Source: Paraburkholderia phenazinium (GTDB lineage Bacteria; Pseudomonadota; Gammaproteobacteria; Burkholderiales; Burkholderiaceae). Taken from it: DNA of 64,000 bases. Location of the stretch: NCBI RefSeq assembly GCF_900141745.1, contig NZ_FSRM01000001.1, forward strand, positions 3,286,001 through 3,350,000, written 5' to 3'. A program made the translations under genes and the position numbers. Below the pieces are notes generated by a model. That model was not told the DNA's origin. It was given only the letters and a program-made list of their open reading frames with translations, and made no database searches. Of the stretch, positions 32,593 to 44,535 are shown one piece after another. Position 1 is the stretch's first letter. Every line of letters starts with the position of its first letter.

Positions 32593-34023
32593 TTACATGT
32601 TCAGCGCGCGCTTGTCGACGGCCAATGCCGCTTCGCGCATTACTTCGGACAACGACGGGTGCGGATGGCAAATGCGGCCGATGTCTTCCGACGCCGCCTT
32701 GAATTCCATCGCCACCACGGCTTCCGCGATCAGGTCCGATGCGTTGGCCGAGATGATGTGCACGCCGAGCAGTTCGTCGGTCTTCGCGTCGGCGATCATC
32801 TTGACGAAACCATCCGCCTTGTTGATGCCAAGCGCGCGGCCGTTGGCCATGAACGGGAACTGGCCGGTCTTGATCTCGCGGCCTTCCGCCTTCAGCGCCT
32901 GTTCCGTCTTGCCGACCCACGCGATTTCCGGTTCGGTGTAGATCACCCACGGAATGCAGTTGTAGTCGATATGCGGCTTCTGACCGTCGATAATCTCGGC
33001 CACCAGCACACCTTCGTCTTCAGCCTTGTGCGCGAGCATCGGGCCACGCACCACGTCGCCGATCGCGTAGACGTTCGGCACTGCGGTTGCGCAGTGATCG
33101 TCCACGTCGATGAAACCACGTTCGTTGGCCTTCAGGCCGATCGCTTCGAGACCGAGGTTGTCGGTGTTCGGCACGCGGCCGATCGACACGATCAGGCGGT
33201 CCGCTTCCAGCTTCTGCGCGTTGCCGTCCTTGTCCGTGTAGTTCAGCGTGACGCTGTTATCAGTCGTCGTGACTTCGCCGACCTTCACGCCCACGTGAAT
33301 ATCCAGACCTTGCTTCTTGAACTGCTTGGCCGCTTCCTTCGCGAGTGCCTGGTCAGCCGCGCCGAGGAATTCCGGCAGCGCTTCGAGCACCGTTACGTCA
33401 GAACCCAGACGACGCCACACCGAACCCAATTCCAGACCGATCACGCCGGCGCCGATTACGGCCAGCTTCTTCGGCACGGAGTCGAAGCTCAACGCGCCTT
33501 CATTGTCGGCGACGATCTTGTTGTCGACCGGGATGTTCGGCAGATGACGCGCCTTCGAACCCGTAGCGATGATCACGTTCTTTGCCGTGACCGTTTCCGT
33601 CTCGCCTTCGCCGCTCACTTCGATCTGCACGCCAGCGTCCGTCTTGCCGGTGAACTTGCCATGGCCCTTCAGCCAGGTGATCTTGTTCTTGCGGAACAGG
33701 AATTCGATGCCCTTGGTCATCTTCTCGACGATGCCTTCCTTGCGGGCCAGCATCTTCGTGATATCGACCGAGACGTTTTCCACGCTGATACCGTGGTCCG
33801 CGAGGTGATGCGATGCGTTTTCAAACTCTTCCGACGACGCGAGCAGCGCCTTTGACGGAATGCAACCCACGTTCAGGCACGTGCCGCCGAGCTTCAGCGC
33901 GCCGGCCGGGTTCTTCCACTTCTCGATACAGGCCACGCTCTTGCCGAGCTGCGCAGCGCGGATAGCTGCGATATAGCCGCCGGGACCGGCACCGATCACG
34001 ACGACGTCAAATTCTTTGGACAT
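32593..34023 (-). CDS. lpdA: Dihydrolipoyl dehydrogenase (E3) of the 2-oxoglutarate dehydrogenase complex
   Basis: 476 residues. An FAD-binding GxGxxG (VVVIGAGPGGYIAA), the redox-active disulphide in GGTCLNVGCIPSKAL (Cys49 and Cys54), an NAD-binding region (LAVIGAGVIGLELGSVWRRL) and the C-terminal active-site His-Glu pair in HPHPSLSEVMREAA are all present. It reoxidises the lipoyl group of OdhB with NAD+. ATG 34023 begins MSKEFDVVVIG; an upstream extension has no basis. It lies 151 bp after odhB in the same direction. It is sometimes called odhL. Confidence 0.96.
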   Translation of the reverse strand: MSKEFDVVVIGAGPGGYIAAIRAAQLGKSVACIEKWKNPAGALKLGGTCLNVGCIPSKALLASSEEFENASHHLADHGISVENVSVDITKMLARKEGIVEKMTKGIEFLFRKNKITWLKGHGKFTGKTDAGVQIEVSGEGETETVTAKNVIIATGSKARHLPNIPVDNKIVADNEGALSFDSVPKKLAVIGAGVIGLELGSVWRRLGSDVTVLEALPEFLGAADQALAKEAAKQFKKQGLDIHVGVKVGEVTTTDNSVTLNYTDKDGNAQKLEADRLIVSIGRVPNTDNLGLEAIGLKANERGFIDVDDHCATAVPNVYAIGDVVRGPMLAHKAEDEGVLVAEIIDGQKPHIDYNCIPWVIYTEPEIAWVGKTEQALKAEGREIKTGQFPFMANGRALGINKADGFVKMIADAKTDELLGVHIISANASDLIAEAVVAMEFKAASEDIGRICHPHPSLSEVMREAALAVDKRALNM

Positions 34024-34174
34024 GACAATCCTTTTGATGACGGGACGACACGCTGCCACGCTTCGAGGCGCGCGCGTTCCAGTACTGCGGAATGCTAAAG
34101 ACGTGCTGCTTGCGCTTTACTTATATGGCGCCGACTCGTGCGATCACAAGCCGGCGCCCATGCCGTCGCGCTGC

Positions 34175-35461
34175 TTACAGGTCGAGCAGCAGGCGCGCCG
34201 GGTCTTCCAGCGCATCCTTCATGGCGACCAGCGACAGCACTGCTTCGCGGCCGTCGATGATGCGGTGGTCGTACGACAGCGCCAGGTAGTTCATCGGGCG
34301 GATCACGATCTGGCCGTTTTCGACCACAGCGCGTTCCTTGGTGGCGTGCACGCCCAGAATTGCTGACTGCGGCGGATTGATAATCGGCGTCGAGAGCATC
34401 GAGCCGAACACACCGCCGTTCGAGATCGAGAACGTACCACCGGTCATTTCTTCGATCGACAGCTTGCCGTCCTTCGCCTTCTGGCCGAATTCCGCAATCT
34501 TCTTTTCGATGTCAGCGAGGCTCAGCTGATCTGCGTTGCGCAGGATCGGCACCACCAAGCCGCGCGGCGAACCGACCGCGATACCGATGTCGAAGTAGCC
34601 GTGATAGACGATGTCGTTACCGTCGATCGACGCGTTCACCAGCGGGAACTTCTTCAGCGCGTGAACCGCCGCCTTCACGAAGAACGACATGAAGCCGAGC
34701 TTCACGCCATGTTCCTTCTCGAAGCGATCCTTGTACTTGTTGCGCAGGTCCATCACCGGCGCCATGTTCACTTCGTTGAACGTCGTGAGGATGGCGTTGG
34801 TTTGCTGCGACTCGAGCAGACGCTCGGCGATACGCGCACGCAGACGCGACATCGGCACGCGCTGTTCCGGGCGATCCTTGAGCCATGCTTCGGCGGAGGC
34901 CGGAGCCTTCACGTCCGGCAGCGACGGCTTGGCAGCCTTCGGTGCAGCGGCCGGAGCCGGTGCCGGGGCGGCCTTGGCAGCCGGAGCGCCAGCGGTCAGG
35001 ACATCACCCTTGGTGATGCGGCCGTCGCGGCCCGTGCCCGACACGTCGCCTGCGCCCAGACCCTTCTCGGCCATCAGCTTGCCGGCGGCCGGCGATGCTG
35101 CGGTGTTTGCACCCGTTGCGGATGCAGCTTGAGCGGCCGGAGCAGGCGCTGCGGCGGGAGCCGGTGCGGCTTGCGGAGCCGGCTTCACTTCGGCTTCGAC
35201 GGCAGCGGCGCCAGCCTTGCCTTCCGTGTCGATCTTCGCGATCACCTGATCAGCGGTGACGGTATCGCCGTCGTTGGCGATGACCTGTGCGAGCACGCCA
35301 GCCGAGGGGGCCGGCACTTCCAGCACGACCTTGTCGGTCTCGATTTCGATGAGGATCTCGTCTTGCGCGACAGCCTCGCCGGGTTTCTTCTTCCACTGCA
35401 GCATGGTGGCTTCCGAAACCGACTCCGAAAGCTGGGGAACTTTGACTTCTACAATAGCCAT
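34175..35461 (-). CDS. odhB: Dihydrolipoamide succinyltransferase (E2) of 2-oxoglutarate dehydrogenase
   Basis: 428 residues. The lipoyl domain carries the modified lysine in [10 protein letters not shown] (Lys44). An Ala/Pro-rich linker leads to the E3/E1-binding domain ([32 protein letters not shown]), a second linker and the catalytic domain with [12 protein letters not shown] near the C-terminus. It transfers succinyl to CoA in the TCA cycle. ATG 35461 follows aggaaaa and gives the standard [15 protein letters not shown] start. It lies between odhA (123 bp upstream) and lpdA. Confidence 0.96.
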   Translation of the reverse strand: MAIVEVKVPQLSESVSEATMLQWKKKPGEAVAQDEILIEIETDKVVLEVPAPSAGVLAQVIANDGDTVTADQVIAKIDTEGKAGAAAVEAEVKPAPQAAPAPAAAPAPAAQAASATGANTAASPAAGKLMAEKGLGAGDVSGTGRDGRITKGDVLTAGAPAAKAAPAPAPAAAPKAAKPSLPDVKAPASAEAWLKDRPEQRVPMSRLRARIAERLLESQQTNAILTTFNEVNMAPVMDLRNKYKDRFEKEHGVKLGFMSFFVKAAVHALKKFPLVNASIDGNDIVYHGYFDIGIAVGSPRGLVVPILRNADQLSLADIEKKIAEFGQKAKDGKLSIEEMTGGTFSISNGGVFGSMLSTPIINPPQSAILGVHATKERAVVENGQIVIRPMNYLALSYDHRIIDGREAVLSLVAMKDALEDPARLLLDL

Positions 35462-35584
35462 TATGATTTTCCTGAATACGTATCTGGTGACAACGAACCG
35501 TCTGCGAACCCTGTTCTGCGGCGTATCAGCCGTCAGATGCGGCGCGGGAAAGCGCACTGCGCTTCCCCGGTTCGGTTCAATAAG

Positions 35585-38446
35585 TTATTTAGCGATCGAC
35601 GCGCTCTTCAGACGGCCGAATGCACCTTCGACCAGCGCCTTCTGCTGCTCGTAATGCTTCGCGTAGTACCCAACTGCAGGCGATGCCGAAGCCGGACGGC
35701 CGCTGTACGCCAGCTTCTGTCCGTCCTTCATGCCTTCCTTCAGGTGATGCTCGATGTAGAACCACGGGCCTTGATTCTGCGGCTCGTCCTGCACCCAGAC
35801 CACTTCGGTCGCATTGTCGTACTTCTTCATTTCCGCTTCGAACTGCTTGTGCGCGAACGGATAGAGCTGTTCGATACGGATGATCGCGACGTCGTTCGCC
35901 TTCGCTTCGCGGCGATGAGCGAGCAGGTCGTAGTACACGCGGCCCGAGCAGACCACGACGCGCTTGACCTTCTTCGCTTCGATGGCTTCGTCGATTTCGC
36001 CGAGGATCGGCTGGAACGCACCCTTCGCCAGTTCGGACAGATCCGACACGGCTTCCTTGTGACGCAGCAGCGACTTCGGCGTAGCGACGATCAGCGGCTT
36101 GCGGAACAGGCGGATCATCTGACGGCGCAGCAGGTGGAAAATCTGCGCCGGCGTGGTCGGCTGAACGACCTGCATGTTGTGGTCTGCGCACAGTTGCAGG
36201 AAACGTTCGATACGGGTCGACGAGTGCTCCGGACCCTGGCCTTCGTAGCCGTGCGGCAGCAGCATCGTGAGACCGGAAACACGGCCCCACTTCACTTCGC
36301 CCGACGAGATGAACTGGTCGATCACGACTTGCGCGCCGTTCACGAAGTCGCCGAACTGCGCTTCCCATGCGACGAACGTGTTCGGTTCAGCGGTCGAATA
36401 GCCGTATTCGAAGCCGAGTACCGCTTCTTCCGACAGCACCGAGTCGATCACCGTGAACTTCGCCTGACCTTCGGCGATGTTCTGCAGCGGCACGTACGTG
36501 CCGTCGTTCCAGCGTTCGCGATTCTGATCGTGCAGCACCGCATGACGGTGCGTGAACGTGCCGCGGCCCGAGTCCTGACCGGTCAGACGCACAGCGTAGC
36601 CCGATGCGACCAGCGACGCGAAGGCCAGATGTTCGCCCATGCCCCAGTCGAGCTTCGCTTCGCCACGGCCCATCGCGCGACGGTCGTTGATGACGCGTTC
36701 GACGAGCGGGTGAACCTTGAAGTTTTCCGGCACCGTGGTGATGCGCTCAGCGAGGCGCTTCAGTTCAGCCAGCGGCACTGCGGTATCCGCTGCGTCGGTC
36801 CACTTGCGATTCAGGAACGGCACCCAGTCCACCGCGTACTTGCTCTTGTAATTCGAGAGCACCGGGTCGACCGTGTGATGACCTTCGTCCATCGCCTTGC
36901 GGTAGGCCTTGACGAATTCGTCGGCTTCTTCCGCGGTGATCACGCCTTGTTGCACGAGCTTTTCGGCGTACAGCGCGCGCGTGCCCGGGTGCTTCGCAAT
37001 CGTCTTGTACATCAGCGGCTGGGTGACAGCCGGCGTGTCCTGCTCGTTGTGGCCCAGCTTGCGGAAGCAGACGATGTCGACCACGACGTCTTTATGGAAC
37101 TGCATCCGGAAGTCGATGGCGATCTGCGTAGCCAGCACCACCGCTTCGGGATCGTCACCGTTCACGTGCAGCACCGGTGCTTCGATCATCTTGACGACGT
37201 CCGAGCAGTACAGCGTCGAGCGCGAGTCGCGCGGATCCGACGTGGTGAAGCCGATCTGGTTGTTGATGACGATGTGCAGCGTGCCGTGCGTGCCGTAACC
37301 ACGCGTTTGCGCGAGGTTCAGCGTTTCCATCACGACGCCCTGACCTGCGAAAGCCGCGTCGCCGTGAATCTGCACCGGCAGCACTTGCAGGCCGCTGTCG
37401 TCGCCGCGACGGTCCATCCGTGCCTTGGCCGAGCCTTCGACCACCGGGTTGACGATTTCAAGGTGCGACGGGTTGAACGCGAGCGAGAGGTGAACCGGGC
37501 CGCCTTCGGTCGAAACGTCCGACGAGAAGCCCTTGTGGTACTTGACGTCGCCAGCCGGCAGATCGTCGACGTGCTTGCCTTCGAACTCGGCAAACAGGTC
37601 AGCCGGCATCTTGCCGAGCGTATTGACCAGCACGTTCAGACGGCCGCGGTGGGCCATGCCGATGACGATTTCCTGCACGCCGCGGGCACCGCCGTGACGC
37701 ACGACTTCGTCCATCGAGGCGATAAAGCTTTCGCCGCCTTCGAGCGAGAAACGCTTCTGGCCGACGTACTTGGTGTGCAGGAAGCGCTCGAGCCCTTCAG
37801 AGGCGGTCAAGCGATTCAGAATGTGTTTCTTCTTCTCGTTGGAGAAGTTCGGCGTCGAACGGATCGATTCGAGCTTTTCTTTCCACCAGCGCTTCTGTTC
37901 CGGATCGCTGAGGTACATGTACTCGGCGCCGATCGTGCCGCAGTACGTGTCGCGCAGTGCCTTGACGATCTCACGCAGCGATGCGCGTTCAAACCCGAAG
38001 TACAGGTTAGTTGCGCTGAACTCCTGGTCCATGTCGGCTTCAGTGAAGTCGTAGAACGCGGGTTCAAGTTCGGGGATCGCGGGACGTTCGCGGCGCTTCA
38101 GCGGGTCGAGGTTGGCCCATTGCGTGCCGAGGAAGCGGTACGCGCCGATAAGGGACTGCACGTAGACTTGCTTGCGCGCGGTAGCGAGGTCTTCGCCGCC
38201 AGTTGCGGTGCGCGGGATGAAGGCGTTCGCCTTGGCCCGTTGTGCAAATGATTCGACGATCGGGCCATGGGCCACGTCGTTGGCATTGCTGCCATCCGAT
38301 GCAGGAACGTTCTGCAACGCGTCGAAATACACACGCCAGTTCTCGGGCACTGACGCCGGATTATCGAGATACGCTTCGTACATTTCTTCTACGTACGGAG
38401 CATTGCCGCCGAACAGATAGGAGTTCGACTGGAATTGCTTCATCAT
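35585..38446 (-). CDS. odhA: 2-oxoglutarate dehydrogenase E1 component
   Basis: 953 residues, the usual length. Thiamine-diphosphate-binding and E1 motifs are visible: VIGMAHRGRLNVLVNTLGK, VHLSLAFNPSHLEIVNPVVE, HGDAAFAGQGVVMETLNLAQ and HIVINNQIGFTTSDPRDSRS. The C-terminal region has LPHGYEGQGPEHSSTRIERF. It decarboxylates 2-oxoglutarate and loads OdhB. The start ATG 38446 (a tandem ATGATG) follows aaggtgag; a GTG at 38458 is in frame but lies within that site. Operon order odhA-odhB-lpdA ends at the terminator at 32.5 kb. Confidence 0.96.
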   Translation of the reverse strand: MMKQFQSNSYLFGGNAPYVEEMYEAYLDNPASVPENWRVYFDALQNVPASDGSNANDVAHGPIVESFAQRAKANAFIPRTATGGEDLATARKQVYVQSLIGAYRFLGTQWANLDPLKRRERPAIPELEPAFYDFTEADMDQEFSATNLYFGFERASLREIVKALRDTYCGTIGAEYMYLSDPEQKRWWKEKLESIRSTPNFSNEKKKHILNRLTASEGLERFLHTKYVGQKRFSLEGGESFIASMDEVVRHGGARGVQEIVIGMAHRGRLNVLVNTLGKMPADLFAEFEGKHVDDLPAGDVKYHKGFSSDVSTEGGPVHLSLAFNPSHLEIVNPVVEGSAKARMDRRGDDSGLQVLPVQIHGDAAFAGQGVVMETLNLAQTRGYGTHGTLHIVINNQIGFTTSDPRDSRSTLYCSDVVKMIEAPVLHVNGDDPEAVVLATQIAIDFRMQFHKDVVVDIVCFRKLGHNEQDTPAVTQPLMYKTIAKHPGTRALYAEKLVQQGVITAEEADEFVKAYRKAMDEGHHTVDPVLSNYKSKYAVDWVPFLNRKWTDAADTAVPLAELKRLAERITTVPENFKVHPLVERVINDRRAMGRGEAKLDWGMGEHLAFASLVASGYAVRLTGQDSGRGTFTHRHAVLHDQNRERWNDGTYVPLQNIAEGQAKFTVIDSVLSEEAVLGFEYGYSTAEPNTFVAWEAQFGDFVNGAQVVIDQFISSGEVKWGRVSGLTMLLPHGYEGQGPEHSSTRIERFLQLCADHNMQVVQPTTPAQIFHLLRRQMIRLFRKPLIVATPKSLLRHKEAVSDLSELAKGAFQPILGEIDEAIEAKKVKRVVVCSGRVYYDLLAHRREAKANDVAIIRIEQLYPFAHKQFEAEMKKYDNATEVVWVQDEPQNQGPWFYIEHHLKEGMKDGQKLAYSGRPASASPAVGYYAKHYEQQKALVEGAFGRLKSASIAK

Positions 38447-38724
38447 TTTTACGCTCACCTTTCTTCGAGTTTCTCGAGAAATAGCGGGTTACCGAAACCT
38501 TCCGCGACACGGCCTGACCGTTTGGCGGATTGCGCGAATCAAGTCTTGCTTGGAAGGACCTTAACTTGCATCCGCGGAAGCATATCACATAACAGATACT
38601 GCAGATAGCAGACGCACTGGCGCAGAACCCTTTCCTGACGGGCTTTTGCGGACATTTTCGGGATACACAACAGTGTCCTGCAATTTACCGTAACGACAAA
38701 CAACACTTGATCGCGCCATAAACG

Positions 38725-38752
38725 GCAAAAGCCACCCGAGGGTGGCTTTTGC
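38725..38752 (-). terminator. Terminator hairpin downstream of typA
   Basis: A perfect 12-bp stem GCAAAAGCCACC / GGTGGCTTTTGC with a 4-nt loop. It lies 98 bp beyond the typA stop; the T-run is within the stem arm on both strands, so it may act in either direction. Confidence 0.65.
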
Positions 38753-38780
38753 ATTGCATCAATTGACCGACTATTGATCT

Positions 38781-38826
38781 GCTATTGGCCGGCATTAGCC
38801 GGCATTGACCCGCTATTGCCGGGCCA
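38781..38826. repeat. Short tandem repeats between typA and its terminator
   Basis: GCCGGCATTA (38788-38797) and GCCGGCATTG (38798-38807) are adjacent 10-bp copies, flanked by GCTATTG at 38781-38787 and 38812-38818. They are too short to classify. Confidence 0.5.
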
Positions 38827-38850
38827 ACACAGGCCCTCGGCCCTGCTGCT

Positions 38851-40677
<1,827 letters not shown>

Positions 40678-40762
40678 AGGAACCTGGGGACAGTTGAGTG
40701 CGCCAGCAGCAGCATTGTGTACAAAGCCAACAAAGCCCAAAGCGCACTTTTGGGAACCCAAA

Positions 40763-40771
40763 ATTATAGCA
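40763..40771 (-). promoter_or_regulatory. Extended -10 promoter for typA
   Basis: The minus strand reads TGCTATAAT, an ideal extended -10 (TGnTATAAT). No -35 hexamer is seen at the usual distance, as is common for this promoter type. The leader would be about 80 nt. Confidence 0.55.
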
Positions 40772-40998
40772 CGCGCAAGTTAAGGTTTTCTGGTATTCCC
40801 TTAGTTGCAACGCGCGCATGGGCCGTACGACTTCCATGCTGCCGACGGCCGGCCTCATATTTCCTTACATCGCATTTCGCGAATCGCGCAGCCACAACGC
40901 CTTAATCGATGGCCCTCGCGCGCAGGATTGTCCTCCATTACCGCCGATCTTTTAAGCGCTTGAGACGCCAGAGATCGTTGCCTAAGCTGTAATAACGC

Positions 40999-41028
40999 TT
41001 GCCGAGTCAATTAACGACAATTTATAAT
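40999..41028 (+). promoter_or_regulatory. Sigma-70 promoter for the marR/efflux cassette
   Basis: TTGCCG (40999-41004), an 18-bp spacer and TATAAT (41023-41028). The spacer contains AATT twice (tcaATTAACGACAATtta), an imperfect dyad that could be the repressor's own operator. The ATG follows 26 bp after the -10. Confidence 0.6.
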
Positions 41029-41054
41029 CCTGCATAGTCAACCATTGCAGTCGC

Positions 41055-41585
41055 ATGAGAATCATGACCGATCAGATCCCCACGCCGCCGCCGGAAATCA
41101 GTTCCTATCAGCTCGGCGAAAGCGTCGGCTACCTGATTTCCCGCGTGAGATCGACCATGTCGAACGAGATCACGCAGCGCACCATGGCCGAACTCGGCAT
41201 CACCAGCCAGCAAGGCAGCATCCTGTTCATGGTGGCCAGCGGCAAGTGTCTGCTGGCGGCGGAACTGGCCCGCGAATACGGCATCGATGCAAGCGCAGTC
41301 ACGCGTCTGGTCGACCGGCTCGAAAAACGCGACCTGCTCACCCGGGTTCGCAGCAGTGAAGACCGGCGCGTCGTGCGGCTCGCGCTAACACCGGAAGGCC
41401 AAAGCGTGGCCGCCCGCATGCCGGCGATTTTCAACAGCGTCGTGGATGGCTTTCTGGCGGGCTTTACAGCCGAGGAAGTCGGTTTCCTGAAGAGCATGCT
41501 GCGCCGCGTGCTGATCAATAGCGGTTGTGATCTAACGGGCATAACCCGTGACGTAGCAAGCAATTCTGACGTCAAATCGTCATAA
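41055..41585 (+). CDS. MarR-family transcriptional regulator of the efflux cassette
   Basis: 176 residues with a winged helix-turn-helix: LGITSQQGSILFMVASGKCL, LAREYGIDASAVTRLVDRLE and the wing LLTRVRSSEDRRVVRLALT. MarR proteins are dimeric repressors released by small aromatic ligands. It is first in a rightward group with nodT, emrA and emrB genes, so it most likely represses its own operon. No strong Shine-Dalgarno is visible; ATG 41064 (MTDQIP) is an alternative start. Confidence 0.9.
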   Translation: MRIMTDQIPTPPPEISSYQLGESVGYLISRVRSTMSNEITQRTMAELGITSQQGSILFMVASGKCLLAAELAREYGIDASAVTRLVDRLEKRDLLTRVRSSEDRRVVRLALTPEGQSVAARMPAIFNSVVDGFLAGFTAEEVGFLKSMLRRVLINSGCDLTGITRDVASNSDVKSS

Positions 41586-41621
41586 GCTGGTTGCACTGTC
41601 CATCATTACAATTCACTGACC

Positions 41622-43223
41622 ATGAGTGCAGCGATGAAATCCCTTTCCCTGTCCGCGCCCGCCGTCTCGTGCCGGGCCGCTGTCGCCGCTGCGGTGACGG
41701 CGCTGGCCCTCGCGGGGTGCGCGAACTACAGCGGTATCAAGAGCGACAAGCAGATCGCGCCGGCGACGCAGTACGAATCGAGCCAGAGCCTGCCGGCGCA
41801 GGGCGGCCAGTGGCCGTCGCTCGACTGGGCCAATCAGTTCGGCGACCCGCAACTGCCACAGTTGATCGCAGAAGCGCTCGAAGGCAGTCCGTCGATCGCC
41901 CAGGCTCAGGCGCGGCTCGCAAAGGCTTCGTCCTATATCGAATCCACGCGCTCGGCGCTGTACCCAAAGGTCAACGGCAGCTATTCGTGGAACCGCGAGA
42001 TTTTCTCGCAAAACTCGATCTACCCGCCGCCCTACGGTGGCACCTGGTACAGCGAAAACAACGTGCTGGCGAGCGCCTCCTGGGATCTGGACCTGTGGGG
42101 CAAGAACCGTCAGCGCCTTGGCCAGGCGGTCTCGCAGGAGAAAGCGGCGGAAGCCGACGTGCAGCAGGCGCGTGTGACGCTCGCCGCGTCGGTGGCGAGT
42201 ACGTATAACCAGCTTGCCCAGCTGTACGCGCTGCGCGATATCGCTGCGCGCGAAATCGCCAATCGTCAGGACATTGGCCGCATCACCCATGGCCGCGTTG
42301 TCGCTGGTCTCGACACCAACGTCGAGCAGCAGACCGCCAACGGCAACATCGCGACGAGCCAGACCAACCTGAGCGATCTCGATGGCCAGATCGCCAACGT
42401 GCGCTATCAGCTGGGTGCGCTGCTTGGCAAGGGACCGGATCGCGGCTTGCAGATCGCCAAGCCGGTCCTGACGGTGGGCGACCCCGTCATCCTGCCGGAT
42501 AACGTGCCTGCCGATCTGGTCTCGCGCCGCCCCGATATCGTCGCCGCACGCTGGCAGGTCGAAGCCGAGATGCACGACGTGAAGGAAGCGAAAGCAGAGT
42601 TCTTCCCGGACATCAATCTGTCCGCCGCTGCGGGCTTCGATGCGTTCGGATGGGGCAAATTCCTGACCTCGTCGAGCCGCAACATGCAGTTCGGGCCGGC
42701 CATCCACCTGCCGATCTTCGACGCCGGCGCCTTGCGCTCGCAGTTGAAAGGCCGCTACGCCGACTTCGACCTGGACGTCGCCAACTACAACCAGACGCTG
42801 ATCAGCGCGCTGTCGGATGTCGCCACACAGATCACAACGATCCGTTCGATCGATCAGCAATCGGGTGACGCACAGCGCGCGCTCGACGCCTCGACCAAGG
42901 CATACCAGCTGGCCGTGATCCGCTACAAGGCGGGTCTGTCGGAACAACTGCAGGTGCTGACCGCCGACCAGAACCGCCTCGCCGCCGAACAGACGGTGAC
43001 GAATCTGAAGATGCGCCGCCGCGACATGCAGATCGGTCTCATCAAGGCGCTCGGCGGCGGTTTCGACGCGACCCAGACTGGTCTCGTGGTACCGGCCGAT
43101 GCACCGGACGGCGCGTCCGCCTCACCCGCGGCACAAGCGGCTCCGGCAGCGCAGACGACACCGGCCACGCCAACTGCTCAAGCGACCAGCACGGCACAAA
43201 CAGCAGCACCGGCAGCGAACTGA
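41622..43223 (+). CDS. NodT-type outer-membrane efflux lipoprotein
   Basis: 533 residues of the TolC/OprM-like family. The lipoprotein signal is AAVTALALAGCANYSG. Two outer-membrane-efflux repeats follow (LIAEALEGSPSIAQAQARLA; WDLDLWGKNRQRLGQAVSQE; RRPDIVAARWQVEAEMHDVK; GFDAFGWGKFLTSSSRNMQF). The C-terminus is an Ala/Thr/Pro/Gln-rich tail of about 45 residues. It forms the outer-membrane exit duct for the EmrAB-type pump encoded downstream. Start ATG 41622; 41634 (MKSLSLS) is equally plausible and has a slightly better upstream sequence. Confidence 0.92.
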   Translation: MSAAMKSLSLSAPAVSCRAAVAAAVTALALAGCANYSGIKSDKQIAPATQYESSQSLPAQGGQWPSLDWANQFGDPQLPQLIAEALEGSPSIAQAQARLAKASSYIESTRSALYPKVNGSYSWNREIFSQNSIYPPPYGGTWYSENNVLASASWDLDLWGKNRQRLGQAVSQEKAAEADVQQARVTLAASVASTYNQLAQLYALRDIAAREIANRQDIGRITHGRVVAGLDTNVEQQTANGNIATSQTNLSDLDGQIANVRYQLGALLGKGPDRGLQIAKPVLTVGDPVILPDNVPADLVSRRPDIVAARWQVEAEMHDVKEAKAEFFPDINLSAAAGFDAFGWGKFLTSSSRNMQFGPAIHLPIFDAGALRSQLKGRYADFDLDVANYNQTLISALSDVATQITTIRSIDQQSGDAQRALDASTKAYQLAVIRYKAGLSEQLQVLTADQNRLAAEQTVTNLKMRRRDMQIGLIKALGGGFDATQTGLVVPADAPDGASASPAAQAAPAAQTTPATPTAQATSTAQTAAPAAN

Positions 43224-43278
43224 ATCCGAATGCCCACCCGAATAAACGACGCAGATTGAGAGAATACGGAGCATATCA

Positions 43279-44502
43279 ATGAGCACCCCCCAGCAACCTG
43301 CTGCCAACGCACAACCGGCGAACAACAGCAAACGCAAGCGCATGATGGCGTTGCTCGTCATCGTGATCCTGATTGCCGCGATCGCCTACGGGTTTTACTA
43401 CTTCCTCGTCGCGCGCTTCCACGAGTCGACTGACGACGCGTATGTGAACGGCAACGTCGTGCAGATCACGCCGCAAGTGACCGGTACGGTCATCGCGGTG
43501 AACGCCGACGATACGCAGACAGTCAAGGCCGGCGACCCGGTCGTCGTGCTGGACCCGGCGGATGCACGCGTCGCGCTGGAACAGTCCGAGGCCAATCTCG
43601 GCCAGGTGGTACGCCAGGTGCGCGGCCTGTTCGCCGACGACAACCAGTACCAGGCCCAGGTGGAAGTCCGTGAAGCGGATCTCTCACGCGCCCAGGACGA
43701 CCTGCGCCGCCGCATGCTGGTCGCCCAGACCGGCGCCGTGTCGCAGGAAGAAATCTCGCACGCCCGTGATGCCGTGAAGAGCGCCCAGGCCGCACTCGAC
43801 GCCGCGAAGCAACAGCTCGCATCGAACCGCGCGCTGACCGCCAACACGACGATTGCCGACCACCCGAACGTGGAAGCCGCAGCTGCCAAGGTGCGCGACG
43901 CCTATCTGGCGAGCGCCCGCAACACGCTGCCGGCGCCGGTCACCGGTTACGTTGCGAAGCGCTCGGTGCAGGTCGGCCAGCGCGTCTCGCCGGGCAATCC
44001 GCTGATGGCGATCGTGCCGCTGAACGGCGTGTGGGTCGACGCGAACTTCAAGGAAGTTCAGCTGAAGCATATGCGCATCGGCCAGCCGGTCGAACTGACG
44101 GCCGACGTGTATGGCTCGTCGGTGGTGTTCCACGGCAAGGTGGTCGGCTTCTCGGCTGGCACGGGCTCGGCGTTCTCGCTGCTGCCGGCACAGAACGCCA
44201 CGGGTAACTGGATCAAGGTGGTGCAGCGTCTGCCGGTGCGGATCGCGCTCGACCCGCAGGAACTCGAAAAGCATCCGCTGCGTATCGGCCTGTCGATGGA
44301 CGCCGACGTCAGCATCAAGGACGAAAACGGCGGTCAGCTGGGCGAAGCACCGAACACGATCTATCAGACCAACGTGTTCGACAAGTACGGCGATCAGGCC
44401 GACGCCGAAATCGCCCGCATCATTGCTGAAAACGCGGGTCAAGGCGGCGGTGGACAGAAGTCGGCTGCCCGCGATACCAATGCACCCGCCAAGGCAATGT
44501 AA
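43279..44502 (+). CDS. EmrA/HlyD-type periplasmic adaptor of a multidrug pump
   Basis: 407 residues. One N-terminal membrane helix (MALLVIVILIAAIAYGFYYF) follows a short basic cytoplasmic segment. The biotinyl/lipoyl-like motif (RFHESTDDAYVNGNVVQITP), a coiled coil of about 100 residues and the barrel-sandwich return (LPAPVTGYVAKRSVQVGQRV) are typical of EmrA. It links the inner-membrane transporter to the outer-membrane duct. ggag lies 7 nt before the ATG. It sits 55 bp after nodT and 33 bp before emrB. Confidence 0.93.
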   Translation: MSTPQQPAANAQPANNSKRKRMMALLVIVILIAAIAYGFYYFLVARFHESTDDAYVNGNVVQITPQVTGTVIAVNADDTQTVKAGDPVVVLDPADARVALEQSEANLGQVVRQVRGLFADDNQYQAQVEVREADLSRAQDDLRRRMLVAQTGAVSQEEISHARDAVKSAQAALDAAKQQLASNRALTANTTIADHPNVEAAAAKVRDAYLASARNTLPAPVTGYVAKRSVQVGQRVSPGNPLMAIVPLNGVWVDANFKEVQLKHMRIGQPVELTADVYGSSVVFHGKVVGFSAGTGSAFSLLPAQNATGNWIKVVQRLPVRIALDPQELEKHPLRIGLSMDADVSIKDENGGQLGEAPNTIYQTNVFDKYGDQADAEIARIIAENAGQGGGGQKSAARDTNAPAKAM

Positions 44503-44535
44503 CGCTGCGCCACATTAAAACAAGGTTTCTGATAC

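Larger units (their letters stand above)
38447..38850. other. Intergenic region upstream of odhA and downstream of typA
   Basis: A 404-bp stretch holding the odhA promoter region (no clear -35/-10 pair seen), the typA terminator and short repeats listed separately. I found no small gene in it. Confidence 0.6.
40678..41054. other. Divergent promoter region between typA and marR
   Basis: A 377-bp stretch with no gene. It contains the typA extended -10 element and a good sigma-70 promoter for the marR gene, listed separately. Confidence 0.6.

Noticed and set aside
34601..38251. A very long open frame on the plus strand opposite odhB and odhA
   Set aside because: It is antisense to two well-conserved genes; high third-position GC in the real genes removes stops on the other strand. 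The product is an Arg/His/Val-rich nonsense-like sequence without motifs.
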